Below, piece after piece: positions 27,092 to 35,326 of a stretch of 64,000 bases of DNA; position 1 is the first letter of the stretch, and every line of letters starts with the position of its first letter. The stretch comes from Paraburkholderia eburnea. Its GTDB lineage: Bacteria > Pseudomonadota > Gammaproteobacteria > Burkholderiales > Burkholderiaceae. The position numbers and the translations under genes are program-made. Below the pieces are notes generated by a model that searched no databases, was not told the DNA's origin, and was given only the letters and a program-made list of their open reading frames with translations. The stretch covers positions 1 through 64,000 of the forward strand of contig NZ_PQGA01000005.1 in assembly GCF_002917095.1 (NCBI RefSeq), read 5' to 3'.

Positions 27092-27111
27092 ATTATACGT
27101 CGTCGGACAAC
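27092..27111 (-). promoter_or_regulatory. Promoter and operator of the FadR-type gene
   Basis: A perfect TATAAT (minus strand, 27097-27092) is directly preceded by the operator copy GTTGTCCGACGAC (minus strand, 27111-27099). A bound repressor would occupy the -10/-35 spacer. The ATG lies about 32 bp downstream. Confidence 0.65.
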
Positions 27112-27177
27112 CGCGTGAGCGTACCGCCAAGGCTCAGGCATTTATGGGCTTGTACGGGCGTTCGCTCGCACGGCAAA

Positions 27178-27190
27178 GTCATCGGACAAC
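27178..27190. promoter_or_regulatory. Additional copy of the glucarate operator
   Basis: GTCATCGGACAAC is identical to the copy at 25908-25920. It lies about 118 bp upstream of the regulator start and may allow looping or a second repressor dimer. It might also influence the rightward cytochrome cluster, though that start is 330 bp away. Confidence 0.6.
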
Positions 27191-27519
27191 CCGGTTTGGC
27201 ACGAGCATGTAACGCAGCCCCGCACGCGCTCGCGGCAGTGGCCAATTAATTCGGACTCCACGACAATCGATAACGATCGTTTAAACGCCAATTATCTTTG
27301 CGTTAGCAAACGTCTGTTTTCAATGGATAAATGTAAAGAAACGGCATGACTGACTTGCACACATTCATCGCGACGGTTTGTGTTTTTACCCATAATCTGC
27401 CGCAGAGGATGCGCGCCGGACTGCTTTATCTGTCACCCCACAACCGCACGACACCTCAACTGATATCGAATCGCAAAGCGTTTGTGTTGGCTTCACCACC
27501 ATCCGCAACGAGGGAATCA
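27191..27519. other. Intergenic region before the oxidase cluster
   Basis: This 329-bp stretch is AT-richer than its surroundings and contains several short AT-rich blocks around 27260-27345. It must hold the promoter of the cytochrome/oxidase cluster. No perfect FNR-type site (TTGAT-N4-ATCAA) was found. Confidence 0.4.
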
Positions 27520-28227
27520 TTGAGAAATCGCATCGTCCGCGTAGTCATCAGCGCCCTTGCGCTTGCGCTGCCCGGCGCCCTGCCCCATGCGGCGCCGCCC
27601 GACGAGCGCGCGCCCGACACGATGCAGGCGCGTGTGATGGGTTGCGCCGCGTGCCACGGCGCGCACGGCGAAGGCACCGACAACGACTACTTCCCGCGCC
27701 TCGCCGGCAAGCCGGCGGGCTATCTCTACAACCAGCTGATCGCGTTTCGTGACGGTGGCCGCAGCTATCCGCCGATGAACTATCTGCTCGCGTATCTGCC
27801 CGACGCCTATCTCAAGCAGATCGCCGATTTCTTCGCGCAGCAGCACCCGCCCTATCCGCCGCCGGCCACGCCCAAGGTCGATGCGGCCATGCTCGCGCTC
27901 GGCAAATCGCTCGTGACGAACGGCGCGCCCGAGCGTAACGTGCCCGCCTGCGCGGCCTGCCACGGCGCGTCGCTCACCGGTATGCAGCCCGCGATTCCCG
28001 GCCTGTTGGGCCTGCACGCGGAGTACGTCAGCGCGCAACTGGGCGCGTTCCGCTACGGCACGCGCCGCGCCGCCAGCCCGGACTGCATGCACGACATCGC
28101 CTCGCACCTGGCCGAACGCGACATCACGGCCATCGCCGCCTGGCTTGCCGCGCAGCCCGCGCCCGCCGATCCGACGCCTTCCGCGCCCGCGCCGCTGCCG
28201 CTCGCGTGCGGCAGCGTCCCCCACTAG
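27520..28227 (+). CDS. Diheme c-type cytochrome
   Basis: A 235-residue exported protein with signal peptide (about residues 1-25) and two c-heme motifs: CAACH near residues 42-46 and a second CAACH near 145. Each is followed by the GAHGEG or GASLTG segment seen in cytochrome c4-like domains. A TTG start at 27520 preceded by GAGGGA gives a clean signal peptide; an ATG far upstream at 27346 would add 58 non-signal residues. As first gene of the oxidase cluster it probably delivers electrons to it. Confidence 0.82.
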   Translation: MRNRIVRVVISALALALPGALPHAAPPDERAPDTMQARVMGCAACHGAHGEGTDNDYFPRLAGKPAGYLYNQLIAFRDGGRSYPPMNYLLAYLPDAYLKQIADFFAQQHPPYPPPATPKVDAAMLALGKSLVTNGAPERNVPACAACHGASLTGMQPAIPGLLGLHAEYVSAQLGAFRYGTRRAASPDCMHDIASHLAERDITAIAAWLAAQPAPADPTPSAPAPLPLACGSVPH

Positions 28228-28240
28228 CCGAGGCCTCGAC

Positions 28241-29590
28241 GTGCGAAAACTTCGATCCCTCACCGCCCTCATTGCCCTCGTCTTTGCGCCGCTGGCCGTA
28301 GGCGGCGCCATCGCGCTAAGCGCGCACGCGCAGAGCGCCGCGCCCTCGGCCAACGCCGCCGATGCGGCAAGCGCCGCCGCAGCCGCCGCGACCGCCAACG
28401 CAAAACCCACGGCGCCGGGCGCCATGCAGATCGTCCGCGGCGAATACCTCGCGCGCGCGGGCGACTGCATCGCCTGCCATACGGTGCCGTCGCAACCGAT
28501 GTTCGGCGGCGGCCGGCCAATGGAAACGCCGTTCGGCACGCTCTATACGCCGAATATCTCCTCGGACAAGACGTTCGGCATTGGCGCCTGGAGCGCCGAC
28601 GAGTTTTACCGCATGCTGCACGAAGGCAAATCGCGCGACGGCACGCTGCTTTACCCCGCGATGCCGTTCGCCTCGTACACGAAAGTCACGCGCGCCGACT
28701 CCGATGCGATCTACGCCTATCTGATGTCGACGTCGCCCGTGCATCAGCCCAATCGCGCCCATACGCTGCGGTTTCCGTATAACCAGCGCTCGCTGCTGCT
28801 CGGCTGGCGCGCGCTGTTCTTCCGCGCGGGCGAATTCAAACCCGATCCGAAGCAATCGGTGGAATGGAATCGCGGCGCGTACCTGGTCGAAGGGCTCGGG
28901 CACTGTACGATGTGTCATACGGAGATCAACGCGCTGGGCGGCAATTCCGCGTCGAAGGAATTCCAGGGCGGCCTGATTCCGCTGCAGAACTGGTACGCAC
29001 CCTCGCTCACCTCGAACAAGGAAGCGGGACTGGGCGACTGGAGCATCGACGATATCGTCGATCTGCTGCACGCGGGCGTGTCGAATCGCGGCGCCGTGTA
29101 CGGGCCGATGGCCGAAGTCGTCTACGACAGCTTCCAGTACCTCACCGAAGACGACGTGCGCGCAGTGGCGGTTTATCTGAAGTCGCTGCCGGGGCATTCG
29201 AACGAAGTCGATAAATCGCCCAAGAGCCAGTTCGTGAACGAAGAAGCGAATCGTCTCGCGCCGCTCGGCAAGAAGATTTACGAGGCGCAATGCGCCGTCT
29301 GCCACGCGACGCAAGGCCAGGGCAAGCTGCCGCATTTCCCGCCGCTGGCGAACAACCAGTCGATCCAGATGAATTCGGCGGTGAACCCTATCCGCATGGT
29401 GCTCAACGGCGGCTACGCGCCGGGCACGAAAAAGAATCCGATGCCCTACGGCATGCCGCCGTTCGCGCAATCGCTCTCCGACGAGGAAGTGGCCGCCGTG
29501 GTCACCTATATCCGCACGGCGTGGGGCAATCATGGCGCGCCGGTGTCGGTAAAGGAAGTCAATGCGCTGCGCTCCGCGCCGCTATTCTGA
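28241..29590 (+). CDS. Triheme cytochrome c (alcohol/gluconate dehydrogenase cytochrome-subunit type)
   Basis: A 449-residue protein with signal peptide, an Ala-rich linker, and three heme motifs: CIACH, CTMCH and CAVCH. The spacing and segments such as RGEYLARAGDCIACHTVP and RGAYLVEGLGHCTMCH match the cytochrome c subunits of membrane alcohol, sorbitol and gluconate dehydrogenases. No dehydrogenase subunit is encoded nearby, so here it may act as electron mediator to the adjacent oxidase. GTG start at 28241 with GAGG upstream, 13 bp after the diheme cytochrome stop. Confidence 0.88.
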   Translation: MRKLRSLTALIALVFAPLAVGGAIALSAHAQSAAPSANAADAASAAAAAATANAKPTAPGAMQIVRGEYLARAGDCIACHTVPSQPMFGGGRPMETPFGTLYTPNISSDKTFGIGAWSADEFYRMLHEGKSRDGTLLYPAMPFASYTKVTRADSDAIYAYLMSTSPVHQPNRAHTLRFPYNQRSLLLGWRALFFRAGEFKPDPKQSVEWNRGAYLVEGLGHCTMCHTEINALGGNSASKEFQGGLIPLQNWYAPSLTSNKEAGLGDWSIDDIVDLLHAGVSNRGAVYGPMAEVVYDSFQYLTEDDVRAVAVYLKSLPGHSNEVDKSPKSQFVNEEANRLAPLGKKIYEAQCAVCHATQGQGKLPHFPPLANNQSIQMNSAVNPIRMVLNGGYAPGTKKNPMPYGMPPFAQSLSDEEVAAVVTYIRTAWGNHGAPVSVKEVNALRSAPLF

Positions 29591-29625
29591 AACGAGCCGA
29601 ACCGCGCTGAAACAAAGAGGCCGCG

Positions 29626-29808
29626 ATGATCGAAACATCCGTTCCCGAGCAACCGGGCGAGCGTCCGCAACACGAGCAGGTCGACGAGATCGTGCGCCGG
29701 GGGCCCAGCGGCGCGCTCGCGCTCGCGAGCATCGCCACCGCTATCGTGGCGGCGCTCTGGTTCGCGTTTTACTTTCTCGTGTTCCTGCCTCGCGGCGTGA
29801 TCCACTAA
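29626..29808 (+). CDS. Cytochrome oxidase subunit IIa-like small membrane protein
   Basis: A 60-residue protein with one transmembrane helix (about residues 31-53, LALASIATAIVAALWFAFYFLVF). Its size and position directly before subunit II match the IIa subunit of ba3-type oxidases, which supplies the helix missing from the short subunit II. AAAGAGG precedes the ATG. Confidence 0.75.
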   Translation: MIETSVPEQPGERPQHEQVDEIVRRGPSGALALASIATAIVAALWFAFYFLVFLPRGVIH

Positions 29809-29833
29809 TCCCTGACCTGCGCGAACCGCCCAC

Positions 29834-30412
29834 ATGTCCACGCATCCAACCGATCCTCACAGCAGCGCCGAAGTCGCCGCGCGCGTGGAGCGCCGCTGGG
29901 CCACGCTCATGGTGGCGCTCGTCCTAGTGCTGGTGGCGATGGTGATTTTCACGGGCCTGCACTGGGCCATGATGCCGCCGTCGCGCGTCGAAACCATCAA
30001 CCCGGAAACGCTGCACGTGTCGGGCGAATTCGTCGAAACCAACCTTGGCAGCGCGCTCGAACCGGACGGCTCCGTCACGGTGCGCGTACTCGCGCAGCAG
30101 TACTCGTTCACGCCGCAATGCATCGTCGTGCCCGCCGGCGTGCCCATCACGTTCCGCGCCACCAGCGCCGACGTCGTGCACGGCTTTCTCGTCACCGACA
30201 CCAACCTCAATTCGATGGTCGAACCGGGCTACGTCTCCACGTTTCGCACCACCTTCGCCCAGCCCGGCGATCATCTGATGCCTTGCCACGAGTATTGCGG
30301 CGCCGGCCACCAGGGCATGTGGGCGCATGTGAAAGTCGTCGATCGCGATGCCTTCATGCAGATGGCGGCGCTGCCGGAGAACCATTCGGGGAGACTGAGC
30401 TGTGTTAAATAA
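29834..30412 (+). CDS. ba3-type cytochrome c oxidase subunit II
   Basis: A 192-residue protein with one N-terminal transmembrane helix and a periplasmic cupredoxin domain. The CuA ligands are visible: His in ADVVHGF and the block CHEYCGAGHQGMW with two Cys, His and Met. The short form with a single helix is typical of B-type oxidases. Its last 11 bases overlap the start of subunit I. Confidence 0.93.
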   Translation: MSTHPTDPHSSAEVAARVERRWATLMVALVLVLVAMVIFTGLHWAMMPPSRVETINPETLHVSGEFVETNLGSALEPDGSVTVRVLAQQYSFTPQCIVVPAGVPITFRATSADVVHGFLVTDTNLNSMVEPGYVSTFRTTFAQPGDHLMPCHEYCGAGHQGMWAHVKVVDRDAFMQMAALPENHSGRLSCVK

Positions 30413-32027
30413 CAAGCGACTCGTGCTCGCCCATTTCTGGCTCGCGTTCGTGCTGTTCGGCGTGGCGCTGCTGCTCGGCGCGTGGCAGATGCTCGTGCGC
30501 AGCCCGCTGCACCCATGGCTTAAGGACCCCGAACTATATTACCGGTCGGTCACCGAACACGGCACGGTAATGGGCTACGCTTTCCCCACGCTCATCGCCA
30601 TGGGCTTCGGTTACGCGGTGAGCGAACTCGCGCTCAAGCGCCCGCTCGTGGGCGTGCGCTTCGCGTGGCTCGGCTTCATTCTGCTTGCGCTGGGCGCAGT
30701 GACGGCGTCGGTGCCGGTCGCGCTCGGCCGCGCATCCGTGCTCTACACCTTCTATCCGCCGATGATCGGCAATGTGTTCTATTACATCGGCGTGGTGCTC
30801 GTGGTGGTCGGCTCGTGGGTCTGGGTCGCGCTAATGAGCGTGAATCTGGCCGCCTGGAAGCGCGACAATCGCGGCAAGCCCGTGCCGCTCGCCATGTTCG
30901 CCACCACGGCGGGCGCGTATCTGTGGGGCTGGACCGCGGTGGGCGCGGCCATCGAGGTGCTGTTCCAGATCCTGCCGGTCGCGCTGGGCTGGCGCAACAC
31001 CATCGATGCGGGCCTCGCGCGCGTGTTCTTCTCGTGGACGCTGCACGCGATCGTCTATTTCTGGCTCATGCCCGCGTATATCGCCTACTACACGATCATT
31101 CCGCGGGCGATCGGCGGACGGCTCTATAGCGATTCGATGGCGCGCATCTCGTTCATCCTGTTCCTCGTGGTGGCGATGCCGATCGGCCTGCACCATCTTT
31201 TCACCGATCCCCAGGTGGGCTCGGGCTTCAAGTTCCTGCAATCGGTGTTCACGGCGCTGGTGGCGGTGCCCACCTTGCTCACGGTCTTCACGATCTGCGC
31301 ATCGGTCGAAATCGCCGGACGGCTGCGCGGCGGCAAGGGCACGTTCGGCTGGATCGCGAAGCTGCCCTGGCATAACCCGCAAATGCTCGCGCTCGCGTTT
31401 TCGTTCGTGATGCTGGGCTTCGGCGGCGCGGGCGGCCTCATCAACATGAGCTACCAGCTCGATCAGCCGATCCACAACACGCAATGGGTCACGGGCCATT
31501 TTCACCTGATCTATGGCGGCGCGATCGTCATCATGTACTTCGCCATCGCCTACGATCTGTGGCCGCAACTCACGGGCCGCGCGCTCACCAACTGGCGGCT
31601 CATGCGCTGGCAGTTATGGCTGTGGTTCATCGGCATGATCGTCACGACGTTCCCGTGGCACCTGGTCGGCATTCTCGGCATGCCGCGCCGCATGGCCTAC
31701 TTCGATTACAGCGATCCCGCGCTCGCGGCCCAGGCAAGTCTCGTGACGCTTTCGGCGATTGGCGGGCTGATCCTCGTGATATCCGCCGTGCTGTTTTTCG
31801 TGGTGCTGCTGCAAGGCCATCGCAGCGCGGCACAGCCCGCCGAGGACTACCGCTTCAGCACGCCAGTGCATGAATCGCCCACGCTGCCCGTGGCCCTCAA
31901 CAGCTTCGCGTTGTGGATCGTGCTGATGGTCGCGCTCACTGTCGCGAACTACGGCTACCCGATCGCGCAACTGCTCGCGACGCCGGACACGGCCGTGCCC
32001 GCGATTCCGATCGGAGCGCCGCGATGA
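30402..32027 (+). CDS. ba3/B-type heme-copper oxidase subunit I
   Basis: A 541-residue polytopic protein with about 13 helices. Ligands visible include the low-spin heme His in SVTEHGTVMGY, the CuB and cross-linked Tyr element LHAIVYFWLMPAYIAYY, the His-His pair in PIGLHHLF and the heme His residues in TGHFHLIYGG. The VYFWLMPAY form is the B-family variant, associated with high oxygen affinity and a single proton channel. A GTG start at 30402 has GGGGAGA upstream and overlaps subunit II, indicating coupling. Confidence 0.94.
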   Translation: MLNNKRLVLAHFWLAFVLFGVALLLGAWQMLVRSPLHPWLKDPELYYRSVTEHGTVMGYAFPTLIAMGFGYAVSELALKRPLVGVRFAWLGFILLALGAVTASVPVALGRASVLYTFYPPMIGNVFYYIGVVLVVVGSWVWVALMSVNLAAWKRDNRGKPVPLAMFATTAGAYLWGWTAVGAAIEVLFQILPVALGWRNTIDAGLARVFFSWTLHAIVYFWLMPAYIAYYTIIPRAIGGRLYSDSMARISFILFLVVAMPIGLHHLFTDPQVGSGFKFLQSVFTALVAVPTLLTVFTICASVEIAGRLRGGKGTFGWIAKLPWHNPQMLALAFSFVMLGFGGAGGLINMSYQLDQPIHNTQWVTGHFHLIYGGAIVIMYFAIAYDLWPQLTGRALTNWRLMRWQLWLWFIGMIVTTFPWHLVGILGMPRRMAYFDYSDPALAAQASLVTLSAIGGLILVISAVLFFVVLLQGHRSAAQPAEDYRFSTPVHESPTLPVALNSFALWIVLMVALTVANYGYPIAQLLATPDTAVPAIPIGAPR

Positions 32028-32827
32028 GCGACGAACGCCTGTTCTCGTTACGCAACGTCTGGTTTCGCGCGAGCGTCGGCGCGACCCTCCTCGTGCTCGT
32101 GGTATCGGCGTTGATCGGCTTCGTGTGGCTGCCTTCCGCGCAGACCGACCCGCAATTCCAGGGCCTCTGGAACGCGATCTGTAGCGCCGCGGGCGTGCCG
32201 CGCCAGTGGTATCAGGCAAGCGCGACCGTCTCGCCCGGCTACAAGATCAGCACGGTCGAACTCGCACCGCACATGCTCGACGATGCGACGACTCTCTCGA
32301 TCGGGCGCGGCGCGACGCTCTCGCTGCGCTGTACGATGTGTCACGGCCCGCGCGGCATGAGCGACGCGAATTCGCCGAATCTCGCGGGACAATATGCGAG
32401 CGTGGTCTACAAGGAACTGCTCGATTTCCAGAGCGGCGCGCGGCAAAGCGCCGTGATGTCGCCGATGGCACAGAATCTTTCGGATCAGGACATGCGCGAT
32501 CTGGCGGCGTATTACGCATCGCTGGCGCCGTTCGCGCATCTGCACGGCGATCCGCCCGAGATCGTTGCGCACGGCGCGCCGCTGCGCAATATTCCCGTCT
32601 GCGCGGCGTGCCACGGCGGGGTGGACAGCAAGGTCGGCAGCCCCTGGCTCGACGGCCTGCCGGCCGCCTATACCAAGGCGCAACTCGCGGCGTTTGCAAA
32701 CGGTACGCGCCACAACGACATTTCCGGGCAGATGCGCAATATCGCGCGCAACATGAGCGCCGAGGAAATCGACGCGGCCGCCGCGTGGTATGCAGGCGGC
32801 ACGACGGGCGGCGCGAATCCGCAGTAA
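32024..32827 (+). CDS. Membrane-anchored diheme cytochrome c
   Basis: A 267-residue protein with an uncleaved N-terminal transmembrane helix (about residues 17-37) and two c-heme motifs, CTMCH and CAACH, in c4-like domains. It overlaps the end of subunit I by ATGA, so it is probably a subunit or dedicated donor of the oxidase. In caa3 oxidases the cytochrome is fused to subunit II; here it is separate. Confidence 0.85.
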   Translation: MSDERLFSLRNVWFRASVGATLLVLVVSALIGFVWLPSAQTDPQFQGLWNAICSAAGVPRQWYQASATVSPGYKISTVELAPHMLDDATTLSIGRGATLSLRCTMCHGPRGMSDANSPNLAGQYASVVYKELLDFQSGARQSAVMSPMAQNLSDQDMRDLAAYYASLAPFAHLHGDPPEIVAHGAPLRNIPVCAACHGGVDSKVGSPWLDGLPAAYTKAQLAAFANGTRHNDISGQMRNIARNMSAEEIDAAAAWYAGGTTGGANPQ

Positions 32828-32934
32828 ATCCGCGCAGTCAATCCGTTCACCGAATCCAGCAGAGGAAATCCCATTTCCCCTCGCGCGCGGCACGCCGCTT
32901 GCGCGCCCCATTCCCCCCATCGAGGAGAGACATC

Positions 32935-33366
32935 ATGCAAAAGACGGCAAGCGCCAAATGGCATGGCGGCATCAAGGACGGCCAGGGCAGCATCTCGACC
33001 CAGACCGGTGTACTGCGCGACGCACCGTATGGATTCGCCTCGCGTTTCGAAGGCGGCCCCGGCACCAATCCGGAAGAACTGATCGGCGCCGCCCATGCGG
33101 GCTGCTTCACGATGGCGTTCTCGCTGTTCCTCACGGAAGCGGGCTTTAAAGCCGACAGCATCGAAACGAAATCGACGGTCACGCTGGAAAAAGTGGGCGA
33201 AGGCTTTTCGATCACGGCCTGCCAGCTCGACATGACCGCAACGATCCCCGGTATCGATCAGGCGACTTTCGAGAAGCTGGCGACAGGTGCAAAGGAAAAC
33301 TGCCCGGTGTCGAAGCTGTTCGCCAACAACGCAAAAATCACGTTGAACGCGAAGCTCGCAGGCTAA
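32935..33366 (+). CDS. osmC: OsmC-family peroxiredoxin
   Basis: A 143-residue protein matching OsmC: MQKTASAKWHGGIKDGQG at the start, the redox Cys in AHAGCFTMAFS near residue 60 and the second Cys in KENCPVSKLF near 125. These enzymes reduce organic hydroperoxides. GAGGAGA precedes the ATG. A hairpin (GACTGGC at 33391 with GCCAGTC at 33411) follows and may terminate transcription. Confidence 0.93.
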   Translation: MQKTASAKWHGGIKDGQGSISTQTGVLRDAPYGFASRFEGGPGTNPEELIGAAHAGCFTMAFSLFLTEAGFKADSIETKSTVTLEKVGEGFSITACQLDMTATIPGIDQATFEKLATGAKENCPVSKLFANNAKITLNAKLAG

Positions 33367-33442
33367 ATCGATCCTTGCAGTCACGCGGCGGACTGGCCGT
33401 GCTCGCGCGCGCCAGTCTGGCCGCTTTGGTGGAGAAGCCGTC

Positions 33443-33781
33443 ATGGCCATTCCTCATGCCGCGCCGGGCGAGGTCTTCGACATCCGCCCGCTTGGCACCG
33501 CGCTCAAGAACGCGAAAACGATCACGCTGATCCGCGCGTCACAGCTTGAGGTCATACGTATGGTGCTGCCCGCGGGCAAGCGGGTGCCCGAGCATCGCGC
33601 GCCCGGCGAAATCACCGTGTTGTGCGTCGAAGGCGTGATCCGCTTTTTCATCGACGGCGACGCTCGCACGATGCATGCGGGCGACATGCTGCTGCTCAAT
33701 ACCGGCGAGGCGCACGCCCTGGAAGCGCTCGACGACGCCTCCATCATCGTGACGATTCATCTCGCCCACTCGAATCAATAA
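33443..33781 (+). CDS. Cupin-domain protein
   Basis: A 112-residue single-domain cupin. The first cupin motif is seen in VPEHRAPGEITVLCVEG and the second in MLLLNTGEAHALEAL. Only some of the usual metal ligands are clear (His in PEHRA, Glu in GEITV, His in EAHAL). Function is unknown; proximity to osmC suggests a stress role but this is only positional. Confidence 0.8.
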   Translation: MAIPHAAPGEVFDIRPLGTALKNAKTITLIRASQLEVIRMVLPAGKRVPEHRAPGEITVLCVEGVIRFFIDGDARTMHAGDMLLLNTGEAHALEALDDASIIVTIHLAHSNQ

Positions 33782-33802
33782 GGTACCAAGCGGGTTGGCC
33801 CA

Positions 33803-34297
33803 TCACCGGTTGGGCTGCAACTGCCCCCAGCTCACGAGAATGGCCTGAATGCTGCGCGCGTAGGCATCGCGCTCGCCCGGCGATTCCGAGTGATAGGCGC
33901 CAATCGCGCGCCACGTATTGCCATAGCGCACCATCTTCTGTTTCAGAAGCCACGCGGCCACGAAAATATTCACGCACGGATCGGTCAGCGCGCGATGCGG
34001 AATACCTTGACGCGCCAGTTCCGGAAAATGAATCGAATTGATCTGCGCCTGGCCGACGTCGATCGAACCGTTGGTATTGCGATTGACCGCAGCCGCATCG
34101 CCCTTCGATTCACGCCACGCCACCGCGCGCAACACGAGCGGATTCACGCCCTGATAGGCGCCCGCTTTTTCAAAACAGTCATTTTCGGACGCAGCAGCCT
34201 GCGCCGATGAGACACCGAAAGCCGCCGCCGCAACGGCCAGCACGACGAGAGCGCCCATGCGCGCGCGCCGCGCGACGCGAGACTTGTTTTCGGACAT
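33803..34297 (-). CDS. Lytic transglycosylase (SLT family, IagB-like)
   Basis: A 164-residue exported protein with a signal peptide (about residues 1-36) and a compact SLT domain: the catalytic Glu in RAVAWRESKGDAAA, the GSIDVGQAQINS segment and IGAYHSES. Small transglycosylases of this kind open peptidoglycan for secretion or pilus machines. It ends a three-gene operon with two small envelope proteins, but no secretion or pilus genes lie nearby. Confidence 0.88.
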   Translation of the reverse strand: MSENKSRVARRARMGALVVLAVAAAAFGVSSAQAAASENDCFEKAGAYQGVNPLVLRAVAWRESKGDAAAVNRNTNGSIDVGQAQINSIHFPELARQGIPHRALTDPCVNIFVAAWLLKQKMVRYGNTWRAIGAYHSESPGERDAYARSIQAILVSWGQLQPNR

Positions 34298-34314
34298 CGC
34301 CCAGACCTCCTGGT

Positions 34315-34662
34315 TTAGTGCGCCAAGGCGACGTCGAGCTGATGCTCGATGTCCTTGAGGTAGCTGCGCGACGCATCGGACACCACGAGTCGCGCCGTCG
34401 GGCCGACGGGGCGCGAATCGTGCTGGCGCAGTTTCTTCTTATGCGAAGACGGGCGCGGTGCGGGCCCATCGTCGTCTTCGCTGTCCGTGGGCGGCAGCAT
34501 GGCTAGCGTGGGCAGCGGCGGATAAACCTTGTCCGTGGCGGGCGATGCGGAAAAACCGGTCGAGGCCTGCAGGCCCGCGCCGGCCGCGTCCTGCCCCGCC
34601 CAGGCCGCCGTGGCGGTTGCGCAAAGGAGCCACGCGGCGCCCGCAAAAGCGATCATGCGCAT
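34315..34662 (-). CDS. Small exported protein of unknown function
   Basis: A 115-residue protein with a signal peptide ending near WAGQ (about residue 23), a Pro/Ser/Asp-rich middle with a basic patch (SSHKKKLRQHD), and a C-terminal helical segment SRSYLKDIEHQLDVALAH. No family is recognised. It begins four bases after the upstream lipoprotein gene and ends 17 bp before the lytic transglycosylase, so all three are probably co-translated and act together in the envelope. Confidence 0.65.
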   Translation of the reverse strand: MRMIAFAGAAWLLCATATAAWAGQDAAGAGLQASTGFSASPATDKVYPPLPTLAMLPPTDSEDDDGPAPRPSSHKKKLRQHDSRPVGPTARLVVSDASRSYLKDIEHQLDVALAH

Positions 34663-34666
34663 CTCG

Positions 34667-35044
34667 TCAGCCTCCCGTTTGCAGCGGCTCGATCGACACG
34701 CTGTACGTCTGGTTCGCGCCGGCCGTGAGGTTTTCCAGTACCGGCTTATTGGTCTGACGCGCCGGCACGCCCTTCCAGATGGCCTCGTTGATGTAGCGAA
34801 GATCCTGGCCGAGCGCGGTCACGCGGATCAGCGCCGGGCGCTTTTGCGCGGCGGCCAGCGCGCCCGCCTTGGCAAGCACGGCGCTCAGTTGCGGATCGCG
34901 CGCGCCGAGCGCGTCGGCGGGAATATCGAAGCGCAGGATCGCATTCGAAACAGCGGCTTTGCCAGCCTGCGCCGAATCGGCCGGATGCAATTGCGCGCAG
35001 CCTGTCACGGCAAGTACGGCGAGTAAGAAGACAACGCGCTTCAC
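34667..35044 (-). CDS. Small lipoprotein of unknown function
   Basis: A 125-residue protein with a short signal and lipobox AVTGC (Cys 16). The mature part includes NAILRFDIPADALGARDPQL and GANQTYSVSIEPLQTGG, suggesting a small beta-containing domain, but no family is recognised. It is the first gene of the lipoprotein / exported protein / lytic transglycosylase operon. Confidence 0.65.
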   Translation of the reverse strand: MKRVVFLLAVLAVTGCAQLHPADSAQAGKAAVSNAILRFDIPADALGARDPQLSAVLAKAGALAAAQKRPALIRVTALGQDLRYINEAIWKGVPARQTNKPVLENLTAGANQTYSVSIEPLQTGG

Positions 35045-35273
35045 GTCCCAATCTCCAGAGTTGCATGGCTACATGCGCGTTTTCGGCCATTTTTCGGCCG
35101 ACTTGATAGCCAGCCTGCAAACGTTTGCCAAAAAGAAAAAACTCGCTCGCGATGCGCGGGCCTGGGAAACGATGCTGCGCGGGGAGTGCCGGTCCGTGCA
35201 GAGAACTGCTTCGTCAACCGGCTCAGCGTGACTGTGGCAAAGAAGCAAAATTTGTCTAATGAAAACGCAACGA

Positions 35274-35294
35274 CCCGCGCCGTGATGGCGCGGG
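35274..35294 (-). terminator. Candidate terminator hairpin
   Basis: CCCGCGCC and GGCGCGGG form an eight-base stem with a five-base loop between two leftward genes. Read leftward no good T-run follows; read in the opposite sense GCGTTTTC is weakly T-rich. It may insulate the lipoprotein operon from the peroxidase gene, but the evidence is modest. Confidence 0.35.
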
Positions 35295-35326
35295 CCGTCG
35301 TCGTTCAGCCAATCAGCGGATAACGC

